Source: Candidatus Persebacteraceae bacterium Df01
GTDB lineage: Bacteria > Pseudomonadota > Gammaproteobacteria > Tethybacterales > Persebacteraceae
DNA: 64,000 nucleotides
Reading direction: 5' to 3'
Assembly (NCBI GenBank): GCA_030386295.1
Contig: JANQAO010000003.1
Coordinates: forward strand, 174,114 to 238,113
The translations under genes and the position numbers were made by a program. Of this stretch, positions 1-7,332 are shown in pieces. The stretch's first letter is position 1; each line of letters opens with the position of its first letter. The notes beneath the pieces were generated by a model. That model ran no database searches and was not told the origin of the DNA. It saw nothing but the letters and a program-made list of their open reading frames with translations.

Positions 1-302
1 CGCCCCGCGGAAAATTCAGTGTCATATTCGGGGATACGGACAATTTCTTCCACCGGGCTGTATTGGTCATGAGATAACCCCAACAACCAATTAAGTGACA
101 CTCCCGCCCGTAAAGCTAATTCAGCCGCCTTATCTAATGCTGGCATAGTTCCCTTAGCCCAAGATCTAAGGCTATCTGGCGGCACCCCCCATGCGATAGA
201 ACACTTATTAATTGACCGACCAGCAATAACTTTTTTAAGATTTTCCTTAAAAGACTGCTTAAAATTGTAATTTGCGTGAGATTTCCCTGTATAATTATCC
301 AT
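1..302 (-). CDS. Phage repressor, HTH plus S24 peptidase-like (partial)
   Basis: This reads leftward from ATG at 302 and runs off the window, so only about the first 100 residues are visible. Residues about 15-75 form a CI/Mu-c-like helix-turn-helix region (motifs SINKCSIAWGVPPDSLRSWA and SLNWLLGLS). It is followed by a linker and VRIPEYDTEFSAG, the usual opening of the S24/LexA-like C-terminal domain of phage repressors. The divergent position facing the early operon fits an immunity repressor that controls the lytic promoter in the 35-base gap and its own synthesis. The missing part should be about 100-130 residues. Family call is good; the exact repressor subtype is inferred. Confidence 0.8.
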   Translation of the reverse strand, partial: MDNYTGKSHANYNFKQSFKENLKKVIAGRSINKCSIAWGVPPDSLRSWAKGTMPALDKAAELALRAGVSLNWLLGLSHDQYSPVEEIVRIPEYDTEFSAG

Positions 303-337
303 AACTACTCATAACATAGAACAACAAAAAATCATAA
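286..337 (+). promoter_or_regulatory. Candidate early promoter/operator between repressor and lytic operon
   Basis: Only 35 bases separate the divergent starts, so operators must lie here or inside the gene ends. A perfect TATAAT occurs at 290-295 on the plus strand, with a poor -35 (TTGTAA at 265-270, 19-base spacing). ATAAC is repeated at 301 and 311. There is no experimental support; the call rests on position and the -10 match. Confidence 0.35.
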
Positions 338-658
338 ATGACGCAACAACGCCTAACAGACAAAATAACAGAAACTAACAATATACTACAACTGCATATT
401 ATAGCGCATATTAAGATAATGGCAGAAGCTGCTGGCATATGCTGGGCAGATTGGGCAAGAACGAGAAAATTATCACCGGCGACGGTAAGGCAAGTGTTGA
501 CTGGAAGATCTAGCGGACGACGTGGTCATGCGCGCGAAGTAGTAGGAGAATTAAAGAATTTATCTCGGGAATTACGGCTGGATAGCGGCGCGATTACCAG
601 AGAATCACAGCTTGCTGCACACCGCCGCGCGGCAATGGCTCGGAGAGGGTCAGTTTGA
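338..658 (+). CDS. Small HTH DNA-binding protein, first early gene (Ner/Cro position)
   Basis: This 106-residue basic protein sits first in the early operon, where Mu encodes Ner. Residues about 25-75 carry a helix-turn-helix module (WADWARTRKLSPATVRQVL followed by GRSSGRRGHAREVV). The same module recurs in the proteins at 2574 and 2798 (three copies there). The C-terminal 30 residues are basic and unstructured-looking. The ATG at 338 has no clear ribosome site; an internal ATG at 420 is possible. A role as an early negative regulator is inferred from position only. Confidence 0.6.
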   Translation: MTQQRLTDKITETNNILQLHIIAHIKIMAEAAGICWADWARTRKLSPATVRQVLTGRSSGRRGHAREVVGELKNLSRELRLDSGAITRESQLAAHRRAAMARRGSV

Positions 659-879
659 TGGTTGATTACCGGTTGCCAGTGGGAGAATCCTACTCTCTCA
701 CTCCCACTGGCCGCGCGGCTATTTCGTATGGAGATAATCGCGCGTTATTATCAATGAATGCCCACAGCAGTGGTCCCTTTTTTGCTGCTGCTGGCCGCGC
801 GCTTGCTCCTAGCGGTGTCAGGCGCGCACTATTATCTCCTTGGATGCCGGTGGGGAAGCTCACCGGCACGTTGATGTAA
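658..879 (+). CDS. Small hypothetical protein over a hairpin-rich stretch (doubtful gene)
   Basis: This is a 73-residue frame. Its ATG overlaps the upstream stop (TGATG) and its TAA overlaps the next ATG (TAATG), which favours real translation. The protein has no recognisable domain and looks partly repetitive (TGRAAIS, AAGRALA). The DNA holds four inverted repeats, so base pairing rather than protein may be what is selected. I do not recognise a family. It could equally be a structured spacer that is translated only incidentally. Confidence 0.35.
   Translation: MVDYRLPVGESYSLTPTGRAAISYGDNRALLSMNAHSSGPFFAAAGRALAPSGVRRALLSPWMPVGKLTGTLM
676..710. repeat. Perfect 10-base inverted repeat
   Basis: CCAGTGGGAG at 676-685 is matched by CTCCCACTGG at 701-710 with a 15-base loop. 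It is followed at once by the palindrome GCCGCGCGGC (710-719). There is no T-tract, so it is not an intrinsic terminator. Confidence 0.85.
730..868. repeat. Nested inverted repeats
   Basis: GGAGATAAT at 730-738 pairs with ATTATCTCC at 831-839, and flanking GCGCG tracts extend the stem. Inside it CAGCAG (765-770) pairs with CTGCTG (785-790). Just outside, TGCCGGTG (845-852) pairs perfectly with CACCGGCA (861-868). Together with 676-719 this makes a strongly foldable 190-base segment in the early transcript. Confidence 0.65.
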
Positions 880-1232
880 TGGTTTTTATACGGATTAAAA
901 AAGGTGACCGATTAGCTACGCCGCAGAGCGTAGAAATATGGGAAGAGACGCGGCAAAAAATGATAAAAAAACACGAAAGCGTGAAGGCCGTCGCTGAGCG
1001 AATGGGAGTGGATATTAAATATCTACAGGCATTGGTAGCTAAGGCGCCAGCTCGCGTACAGAGAGGCACAATACGAGCCCAAATAGTAGAGCGCTTAGGT
1101 GCCAATATCGCGATAGTTGACACGATTGGCGGCCGCTATAAAAGCTATAGAAGCAAAAGTGACGACCCATTCTGGGATTTTGCTGCAAATCCCTTTATTA
1201 AGTTGATTCGGGATAGACAGGGCAGAACATGA
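879..1232 (+). CDS. Phage protein with degenerate HTH-like module
   Basis: This 117-residue basic protein starts at the ATG that overlaps the previous TAA (TAATG). Residues about 25-65 (VKAVAERMGVDIKYLQALV, then RGTIRAQIVERLGANI) look like a diverged helix-turn-helix related in layout to those at 338, 2574 and 2798. The C-terminus is rich in Arg, Lys and Trp. Its stop overlaps the helicase start by four bases (ATGA), so it is translationally coupled to the helicase and may act with it. I do not recognise a named family. Confidence 0.5.
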   Translation: MVFIRIKKGDRLATPQSVEIWEETRQKMIKKHESVKAVAERMGVDIKYLQALVAKAPARVQRGTIRAQIVERLGANIAIVDTIGGRYKSYRSKSDDPFWDFAANPFIKLIRDRQGRT

Positions 1233-2581
1233 GCAGCATAGCGCCACCTCATGCCGTAGACGCTGAACAGGCATTGCTTGGTTCGCTATTGCTGAATAAT
1301 AAATTGTTTGATGTAGTAGATCATCTGCGGGGTGAGCATTTTTATGACAAGCGCAACGCTGTCATATATGACACCCTCAAAAAGATGATAGCAGCGGGCG
1401 CGGTTGACCCGGTGCTATTGAGCAAACAGCTAGACGACGAAAAGAAGCTACGAGCGGCTGGTGGATCGGAATATATTGCAGATGTGGCTGATTGCGGTGC
1501 ATCCGCAGTCAATGTGGCAGCATATGTAGAGCTGGTCGCCGATATGGCACAGCGCCGGCAGGTAATTACCATATTATCCGAGGCACAGGCGGCTGCCTAT
1601 GCGCCCGGCGACGCAAAATCAAGCCAATTAATAGATGAGATAGAGCAGCGGCTATCCGAAGTGCAGAACGAATTTGCGCAACAGGGAACCGCGCTGCGTG
1701 ATGCGGGTGTAGTCGCTGGTCAACATCTCGACAAAATAACGGATATTATTGCTCGCGACGCATTTGAGGAGTTGATTGGCGTGCCGACAGGCATCAGCCG
1801 GCTCGACAAGATGACATCTGGCTTACACGGGGGCGATTTGATTATTGTGGCAGCACGTCCCGGTGCGGGTAAGACGGCATTCGCGCTGAACCTCGCGCGG
1901 CATGCTACAGCGACAGGCGGCGGCGCCGTGTTTTTTAGCTTGGAAATGAGTGCCGAATTATTGGCACGGCGGCTGGTTAGCCAAGACGGTGTGCCGCTGA
2001 GTGCATTGCGCACCGGTAAGGGCGCTGATGGTAAGCCGATAGATGGCGATATGATACGCGCCTTTGCCGAAGGTGTTGGCGCACTGGAGGGGCGCGGTGT
2101 ATGGATTGATGACCGCAGTGGCATCACTGTGCTGCAAGCGCGAGCGCAGGCGCGGCGAGTACGACGACTGCTAGCAGCCGAAAATAAAAAACTATCGTTA
2201 ATAGTAGTGGATTATTTACAGCTGATGGGTTCAACTATTGCTGGAGATAATCGTGCGCTAGAGGTGGCTGCTGTATCCCGCGGGCTAAAGGCCTTAGCGA
2301 AAGAATTGAATGTACCAGTGGTAGCACTGTCACAGCTCAACCGGGCGGTTGATGCGCGTGCGGACACTACACCGAGATTGACAGATCTACGCGAGAGCGG
2401 CGCGATTGAGCAGGATGCTGACCTTGTCTTACTGCTCAACGAGACGGACAAAAACTCAATGAATACGCAGACAGCAGCCGTTGATTTGATTGTAGCGAAA
2501 CAAAGAAACGGACCAATAGGCAAAGCCATGATGTCGTTTGAAAAAATGTTTAGCCGATTTAAGGAGAGAGCTGATGAATAA
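1229..2581 (+). CDS. dnaB: DnaB-family replicative helicase, phage-encoded
   Basis: This 450-residue protein has the usual DnaB length and layout. The N-terminal domain (HAVDAEQALLGSLLLNN, about residues 7-110) binds primase and assembles hexamers in the family. The RecA-like motor has Walker A ARPGAGKT with Lys215, Walker B LIVVDYLQL with Asp328, and the DnaB-type stretch DLRESGAIEQDADLVLLL. It would unwind DNA at a fork. Mu itself borrows host DnaB through PriA and DnaT/DnaC, so an own helicase in the early operon of a transposable phage is notable. It is coupled to the genes on both sides by overlaps. Confidence 0.92.
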   Translation: MSSIAPPHAVDAEQALLGSLLLNNKLFDVVDHLRGEHFYDKRNAVIYDTLKKMIAAGAVDPVLLSKQLDDEKKLRAAGGSEYIADVADCGASAVNVAAYVELVADMAQRRQVITILSEAQAAAYAPGDAKSSQLIDEIEQRLSEVQNEFAQQGTALRDAGVVAGQHLDKITDIIARDAFEELIGVPTGISRLDKMTSGLHGGDLIIVAARPGAGKTAFALNLARHATATGGGAVFFSLEMSAELLARRLVSQDGVPLSALRTGKGADGKPIDGDMIRAFAEGVGALEGRGVWIDDRSGITVLQARAQARRVRRLLAAENKKLSLIVVDYLQLMGSTIAGDNRALEVAAVSRGLKALAKELNVPVVALSQLNRAVDARADTTPRLTDLRESGAIEQDADLVLLLNETDKNSMNTQTAAVDLIVAKQRNGPIGKAMMSFEKMFSRFKERADE

Positions 2582-2801
2582 CCAAGAGAAAATCAATACC
2601 ATAATCAAAGCAAGCGGGCTGAGCTTAGAGGATTATGCGGTCAAGTATGGGCACGACCACCAGATACTGAGTGATTTAGTGGAGGGGCGCGTGAGCGGTG
2701 AGATCGGCGAACCAGCAGCGATGAGCGCCGAAATAAACCGGCGATTTATTGCGGAGAATGCGGCGGCAGACAGAAAACAACATGTAGTTGGGCTGCGATG
2801 A
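2574..2801 (+). CDS. Single-module HTH protein
   Basis: This is a 75-residue protein. The ATG at 2574 lies inside the helicase end and has a good ribosome site (AAGGAGAG at 2561-2568), which decides this start over longer readings. Nearly the whole protein is one module: INTIIKASGLSLEDYAVKYG, then a second helix and a GRVSGEIGEPAA tail. The same module occurs at 338 and three times in the next protein. DNA binding is inferred from the helix-turn-helix pattern. Its stop overlaps the next start (ATGA). Confidence 0.6.
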   Translation: MNNQEKINTIIKASGLSLEDYAVKYGHDHQILSDLVEGRVSGEIGEPAAMSAEINRRFIAENAAADRKQHVVGLR

Positions 2802-3544
2802 GCACCGCAGAGAAGATCAAAGACATTATTAACGCGAGTGGGATGAATACGCGATTGTATGCCGAGCGCAACGAATACAACTATCAAACACTGCGCAATA
2901 TTGTCAGCGGCAGAGTAAGCGGTCAGCATGGCGAGGCAGCTCGGGTAGTGTCTGCCATCTTAGGCAGGGTTGCACAAAAACCAAAAAGGAAGAACAAGAA
3001 TTTTGCACAAAACCTGAAAAAAATATCAGAAATAACCGACCATACAGACGTAACTTCGGCGGCGTTGATAACTAATGCAGTTAATAATAGCGGTCTCACC
3101 ATCAAGGAATACGCGACACGGCACGGATATCCATATCACACAGTTAGAAATTTAGTTTATGGGAAAACTTGTGGTAAGTTTGGGTTACCAGCAAAGATAG
3201 TAGCTAGTGTGATGTGTAAAGATACGCCACTAGCTAACGGCGTGTCTTTACACAGTAAGCACAAAAAATTAAATGTGCAGCTAGCACTTAAGGGGTATCA
3301 TTCTCTTACTGATTGGGCGAATAAGCACGGGTTCAATCACGACACAGTGCGAAGTGCTATACGGCGATATTGTGGTGCGCATGGTCGCTCACCACGTTAC
3401 AACAGCCAGACACCTAAAATATTAGCAGCACTCAGTAAGACGCTGGGCCAATCGTGTATGGGTCTTCAGGTGACCAACGAATTAGCGCATGCGCAGCCCT
3501 GGTTACGGCAACAAGCATACTGGAGGCAAAATGTCATTTGCTGA
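2798..3544 (+). CDS. Protein with three tandem HTH modules
   Basis: This 248-residue basic protein holds three copies of the phage's small HTH module, at about residues 5-57, 88-140 and 158-215. Each reads (I/L)..SG(L/M)...YA.R.(E/G)Y.Y.T(L/V)RN(I/V)V.G..(S/C)G..G.(P/A)A.(V/I)V. The third copy is the most diverged (SLTDWANKHGFNHDTVRSAI). Linkers are Lys/Asn rich. Three linked DNA-binding modules next to a helicase suggest binding to an array of sites, for instance an operator or replication/transposition enhancer; this is inference. The 14-base overlap with the next gene implies coupling. Confidence 0.6.
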   Translation: MSTAEKIKDIINASGMNTRLYAERNEYNYQTLRNIVSGRVSGQHGEAARVVSAILGRVAQKPKRKNKNFAQNLKKISEITDHTDVTSAALITNAVNNSGLTIKEYATRHGYPYHTVRNLVYGKTCGKFGLPAKIVASVMCKDTPLANGVSLHSKHKKLNVQLALKGYHSLTDWANKHGFNHDTVRSAIRRYCGAHGRSPRYNSQTPKILAALSKTLGQSCMGLQVTNELAHAQPWLRQQAYWRQNVIC

Positions 3545-4172
3545 TCGGACGGCGCGCGCCGCCGAACTCTGGGGGCAAGTGCAGTGTGATATGTATGCAC
3601 TGGGTGAGGAGCTGCAGTGGGTACACCAGCTACCAAAGGAACAACGGCAAGAGGCATGTAGCCAGATAGGTATTACTCCACAGATAGCGGCGCGGTACAG
3701 TGCATCATTTCTTGCGGTGCGGGATACAGGGTTGCCGCGAGATGCTGCTGCAGTATTAATAGGCATTGACCCCAACCGCATTGATGCGGTAATGAAAGTA
3801 GTTAAAAAACTCAATCATCAACCAACAGCAGATGACATAAGGAATATTGTCGCCGACAAACTAGCCGAATGGCAGATGGAAGCACACAATCAACGGCTCG
3901 CCCAACGCGCAAAAAATGAAGCCGAAAAGCAACGCAAAACGGCTGATATGGTTAATTTACTACCCGCAGCAAGTAAAAATATTGGCTGGCTCGCTGAATA
4001 TCTAGCGAGCATTGTGCGTGCGACTGACTTATTAACCGCGGCGTATGAGCTATTAAGCGGACCACATGAATTAACGGATGCCGAAAAAGAAACCATCCTC
4101 AGCACACGAGACAAGCTGCAGGCCGAGCATCGCACCTGGCGCGAAGTTATCCGACAAAAAACAAATGAATAG
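3531..4172 (+). CDS. Hypothetical early phage protein with coiled coil
   Basis: This 213-residue protein starts at the ATG at 3531, preceded by GGAGG. The N-terminal half (about 30-110) has a ParB/KorB-like helical rhythm (ITPQIAARYSASFLAVRDTG and LNHQPTADDIRNIVADKLA), but I cannot assign a family. Residues about 110-145 form a charged coiled coil (RLAQRAKNEAEKQRKTADM), followed by a helical C-terminus. It lies between the HTH proteins and the transposase and overlaps the next gene by eight bases. A DNA-binding or transpososome-accessory role is possible but not shown. Confidence 0.55.
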   Translation: MSFADRTARAAELWGQVQCDMYALGEELQWVHQLPKEQRQEACSQIGITPQIAARYSASFLAVRDTGLPRDAAAVLIGIDPNRIDAVMKVVKKLNHQPTADDIRNIVADKLAEWQMEAHNQRLAQRAKNEAEKQRKTADMVNLLPAASKNIGWLAEYLASIVRATDLLTAAYELLSGPHELTDAEKETILSTRDKLQAEHRTWREVIRQKTNE

Positions 4173-4374
4173 AAATCAGATAGTCGTGTGGCAGTATCGC
4201 GGGATGTTTTATCCCGTGTTTGAGGTGCGGAATAATGAATATGCGGTGCTACCGGAGGTTGCTTTTAATAATTATGCTGCTGCACATATGTACGGTGATA
4301 GCCGAAACATTGGCATCGACCGAAGCAAGGCGCTGATTTTAAATATGGAGTGCGCAGGCAAGATGCTGTCATGA
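4165..4374 (+). CDS. Small hypothetical early phage protein
   Basis: This is a 69-residue protein from ATG 4165, inside the end of the previous gene. The sequence suggests a small beta-rich fold (VVWQYRGMFYPVFEVRNNEY) followed by a helix. There is no family match that I recognise. Its TGA overlaps the transposase ATG (ATGA at 4371-4374), so it is likely co-translated with the transposase. Confidence 0.5.
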   Translation: MNRNQIVVWQYRGMFYPVFEVRNNEYAVLPEVAFNNYAAAHMYGDSRNIGIDRSKALILNMECAGKMLS

Positions 4375-6107
4375 CGGACACGCCGAATGTGATTAGTTGG
4401 CGTCTGTATTGGTCAGCACCGGAAGCGCGTCGCGACCAAGCGACCAAGCGATTAGCTATGGTGCGCCTAGCACAACGACAGTCGGTGCCGTATGCTGCAG
4501 ACTATTATGGTGTTGCATACCCCACATTGCGACGGTGGTGTGCGGTGGTGAATAATGCACCAACTGGTGCAGCACTGCCCTCTCTACTACCGCAAAATGG
4601 TAATGCGGGCAGGCCAGCAACAACAGCAGTCAACGAAAAAATATGGGACTATCTTAAGGCGGATTATCTGCGGCTAGAAGCCCCGTCGCTATCGGCGTGT
4701 ATTCGTCGCGCGAATAAGTATGCAGCGCGCAGAGAGCTATCACCGTTACCGAGCGAAGCAACCGTACGGAGGCGATTGACCGCTGAAATATCACCAAGTG
4801 CATTAGCGTTAGCGCGCGGAGGCGGCGAAGCCTTTGAAAAAACATATCCTTCGCAAACGCGTACGACTGCTGGGATGATGCCGCTGGATGCCGTCAACGG
4901 CGATGGTTTTAGGGTGAATGTGTTTGTGGAAACAGCAAGAAAAACTATCAAAAACAAAAATATCGTATGCCGCCCCGTACTGTGGGTGTGGCAGGATATT
5001 CGCACTCGAAAAATATTAGCGTGGCGGATCGCAGAGACCGAAAACGAGGAAATGATGCGGTTGAGTTTTGCTGATGTGTGCCGCCACCACGGCATACCCC
5101 AAAAAATATACCTAGATAATACACTCACCGCCGCCAACAAACGCATGACTGCGGGCGCACACATATCATCGGCAGCGCGGCGGCGACACACCGAGACAGA
5201 CGATGAGCCGCTGGGCGTATTCGCGCAGCTGGGGTGTGAAGTACACAATACGCGGCTAGTCGAACACGCGCGCACCATCAGTGGCAAGCGCAAGCGCGGC
5301 GGCGCCGGGCAAAGCAAACCCGTAGAACGATTTTTTGGCACGTTGGATGATGAGCTGTGTCGCCACCCGTCAATGGCGGGGTATTACACCGGGCGAAATG
5401 CGATGGTTAAGCCAGCGAATTATGATTCCGGTCGTAGTGGTGTGCCGTGGGAACAATTTGTTGCGCATTGCAACACGATAATCAACGAAATAAATGCACG
5501 TTGCAACCGTCATATTGAGGGCTTGCAACGAGGTGAGTCGGTTGATGATTTTTATGCGCGCGAGATTTCCAATGTAGCGGTCAGACTAGCGACAGAAGAA
5601 CAGCTGCGACTGCTATTGCGCCCGGCAGAAGTGGTGAAGGTGAGCGTGGATGGTACGATTACCCTACGCGCGGGACAGCTTGCAGGGGCGCGCAATAGAT
5701 ATTATGATGATGCGTTGTTGCGGATGGCTGGCAAGCGCGTCAGCGTTCGCTATGATCCACAACGCTTACACGAATCTGTGGCTGTATTTGATGTTGCTGG
5801 CGTCTTTGTGGCGGATGCAGTGTGTATGGTGCCGGCAGCATTCCAGAGCGCGAGCGCGGCAACCGCACACAATCGCGCACGGCAACAAGCACGGCGCGCT
5901 GCCGAAGAAGAATTGAACGCGCACAAGCGAGCAGCGCAAATAGTCAAGGCCGAAGCATATGCCAACCAAGACGGCGCAATCAATGCCAACCGGAAAAACA
6001 TAAAAATCATCCGCATAGTCAGCACCGGCAAGCACAAGGATAACCGAGAAGCTATCCGGCGCGGCAAGGATTTGCTTGCTCGTGCCGCCGCGGGAGACAA
6101 AAAATGA
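4371..6107 (+). CDS. MuA-like DDE transposase
   Basis: This 578-residue protein is close to MuA (663) in layout. The N-terminal part (about 1-130) carries winged-helix end-binding domains. The catalytic core shows all three acidic residues in MuA-like settings: Asp178 in AVNGDGFRVNVFVE (MuA NGDG, D269), Asp249 in IYLDNTLTAANK (D336) and Glu319 in QSKPVERFFGTLDDE (E392). GRNAMVKPANYDSG and LLRPAEVVKVSVDG match the beta-barrel region that follows in MuA. The C-terminal tail is Ala/Lys/Arg rich, as expected for the MuB/ClpX-interacting domain. It inserts and replicates the phage by strand transfer at the end repeats near 29104-29148. Confidence 0.95.
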   Translation: MTDTPNVISWRLYWSAPEARRDQATKRLAMVRLAQRQSVPYAADYYGVAYPTLRRWCAVVNNAPTGAALPSLLPQNGNAGRPATTAVNEKIWDYLKADYLRLEAPSLSACIRRANKYAARRELSPLPSEATVRRRLTAEISPSALALARGGGEAFEKTYPSQTRTTAGMMPLDAVNGDGFRVNVFVETARKTIKNKNIVCRPVLWVWQDIRTRKILAWRIAETENEEMMRLSFADVCRHHGIPQKIYLDNTLTAANKRMTAGAHISSAARRRHTETDDEPLGVFAQLGCEVHNTRLVEHARTISGKRKRGGAGQSKPVERFFGTLDDELCRHPSMAGYYTGRNAMVKPANYDSGRSGVPWEQFVAHCNTIINEINARCNRHIEGLQRGESVDDFYAREISNVAVRLATEEQLRLLLRPAEVVKVSVDGTITLRAGQLAGARNRYYDDALLRMAGKRVSVRYDPQRLHESVAVFDVAGVFVADAVCMVPAAFQSASAATAHNRARQQARRAAEEELNAHKRAAQIVKAEAYANQDGAINANRKNIKIIRIVSTGKHKDNREAIRRGKDLLARAAAGDKK

Positions 6108-6313
6108 AAACATCCCAACAACAAGCAATACTAAAAACACTAGAAGCTGGCGAGACATTAACGCCCCTAACCGCGCTCAATAAGTTCGGCTGTTTTCGGT
6201 TGGGCGCGCGCATATGTGAGTTGCGTGCGCAGGGACACAACATAACCACAGACAAACAACCAACCCAGAGTGGCGGTTATTTTGCCGAATATTCAATGAG
6301 AGGAATCAAATGA
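6104..6313 (+). CDS. Small HTH protein (HTH_39-type)
   Basis: This 69-residue protein sits between the transposase and the ATPase, overlapping both by four bases. The pattern QAILKTLEAGETLTPLTALN, then FGCFRLGARICELRAQGHNI, fits the short winged-helix family often seen in phages as helix-turn-helix domain 39. It probably binds DNA as an accessory or regulatory factor of transposition; the exact target is unknown. Confidence 0.7.
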   Translation: MKTSQQQAILKTLEAGETLTPLTALNKFGCFRLGARICELRAQGHNITTDKQPTQSGGYFAEYSMRGIK

Positions 6314-7254
6314 CTGAATCATCATTTCCGGCGGCAGCAGTCGCTACGATGATCGCAGTGCGAGCATTATTAACCGAAGGCTATATTAGCCAAGCTAAGC
6401 TAGCACGGCGCGCGGGCGTATCCGCCACAACGATATCACGAATGTTGGACGGCACCTACATCGGTGACGCGGTCAAACAAGCAGCAAAGCTAGAAAATGT
6501 GCTCAAGGCGCTAGATAACGAACACCAGCACGACATACCCATTGGCGAATATGTGTCGCTAACCGCCAGCAACCGAATTATTAATTGCTTGGCGTCGGCG
6601 CACGCTACCGGAGATATTACAGTGATATATGGGCACGCGGGGCTGTCGCGGACGACTAGTGCGCGCCACTACGCCAAGACTCATGCGCCGGTATTCATGG
6701 TAACGATGTCACCGTGTGTGACGACACCGTTTGCGGTACTGCGGCGGTTGGCATCGGCAATGGAATTGGGAGATGCTGCGACGACTGCCGCACGGCTTGA
6801 AGAAGAGATTGTGGTCAAACTGACTGATATTGGTGCATTATTGATTGTGGACGAGGCGCATCATCTGACGCCGATTTTGATAGACACCATCAGAATAATC
6901 CACGATGCGACGGGTTGCGGGTTGGCGTTGATTGGCAATGCGCCACTGTGGGGGCGGATTAGCACCGGTAGCCGCATGGGGCAATTGGTATCGCGCGCCG
7001 GCACGCCGCACAAAACGAATACTGCATCACCGGACGATGTCAAGCTGTTATTACACGCGTTAGTCCCAGAAGCAGAAGAAAAAATGGAAAAAGTAGCGGT
7101 TAATATTTCACGCCGCCCGGGTCGCTTGCGGGCGGTAACAAAAGCAATCAATATATGCCGCCGGGCAACACGTGACGGTAGCAAAATAACGGCAGAAATG
7201 CTGGGTGATGCCGATGCCGCAAGATCATCAGGAGGAGATGAAGATGCCGAATGA
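6310..7254 (+). CDS. MuB-like transposition target ATPase with altered Walker A
   Basis: This 314-residue protein matches MuB (312) in length and order: an N-terminal HTH (SQAKLARRAGVSATTISRML), an AAA+ ATPase core and a C-terminal helical domain. Walker B is intact (ALLIVDEAHHL, Asp181-Glu182) and a sensor-like GLALIGNAPLW follows. The P-loop reads GHAGLSRTT (108-116), against GNPGVGKTE in MuB, so both the Gly and the catalytic Lys are replaced (Ser113, Arg114). MuB binds target DNA as an ATP filament and activates MuA; here ATP binding or turnover may be changed or lost. It lies directly after the transposase as in Mu. Confidence 0.9.
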   Translation: MTESSFPAAAVATMIAVRALLTEGYISQAKLARRAGVSATTISRMLDGTYIGDAVKQAAKLENVLKALDNEHQHDIPIGEYVSLTASNRIINCLASAHATGDITVIYGHAGLSRTTSARHYAKTHAPVFMVTMSPCVTTPFAVLRRLASAMELGDAATTAARLEEEIVVKLTDIGALLIVDEAHHLTPILIDTIRIIHDATGCGLALIGNAPLWGRISTGSRMGQLVSRAGTPHKTNTASPDDVKLLLHALVPEAEEKMEKVAVNISRRPGRLRAVTKAINICRRATRDGSKITAEMLGDADAARSSGGDEDAE

Positions 7255-7330
7255 CATCATGATATGGGTATCTGCTGTCGTCTTTATGGTTTTCTTGTGG
7301 GCGATGTTGTTGATTGGTTTTTCATTTTGA
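7244..7330 (+). CDS. 28-residue single-span membrane peptide
   Basis: The ATG at 7244, six bases after a strong GGAGGAG (7231-7237), opens a 28-codon frame inside the end of the ATPase gene. It encodes one hydrophobic span (WVSAVVFMVFLWAMLLIG). It is followed two bases later by the next membrane-protein start. It may be a kil- or holin-like early peptide, since Mu places kil just after B; that role is inference. An alternative reading starts at 7264 in another frame and merges this stretch with the next gene. Confidence 0.45.
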   Translation: MPNDIMIWVSAVVFMVFLWAMLLIGFSF

Positions 7331-7332
7331 TT

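Noticed and set aside
676-710. Intrinsic terminators at the perfect hairpins 676-710, 10729-10770 and 16018-16051
   Set aside because: None is followed by a T-tract on the coding strand and all lie inside translated frames.
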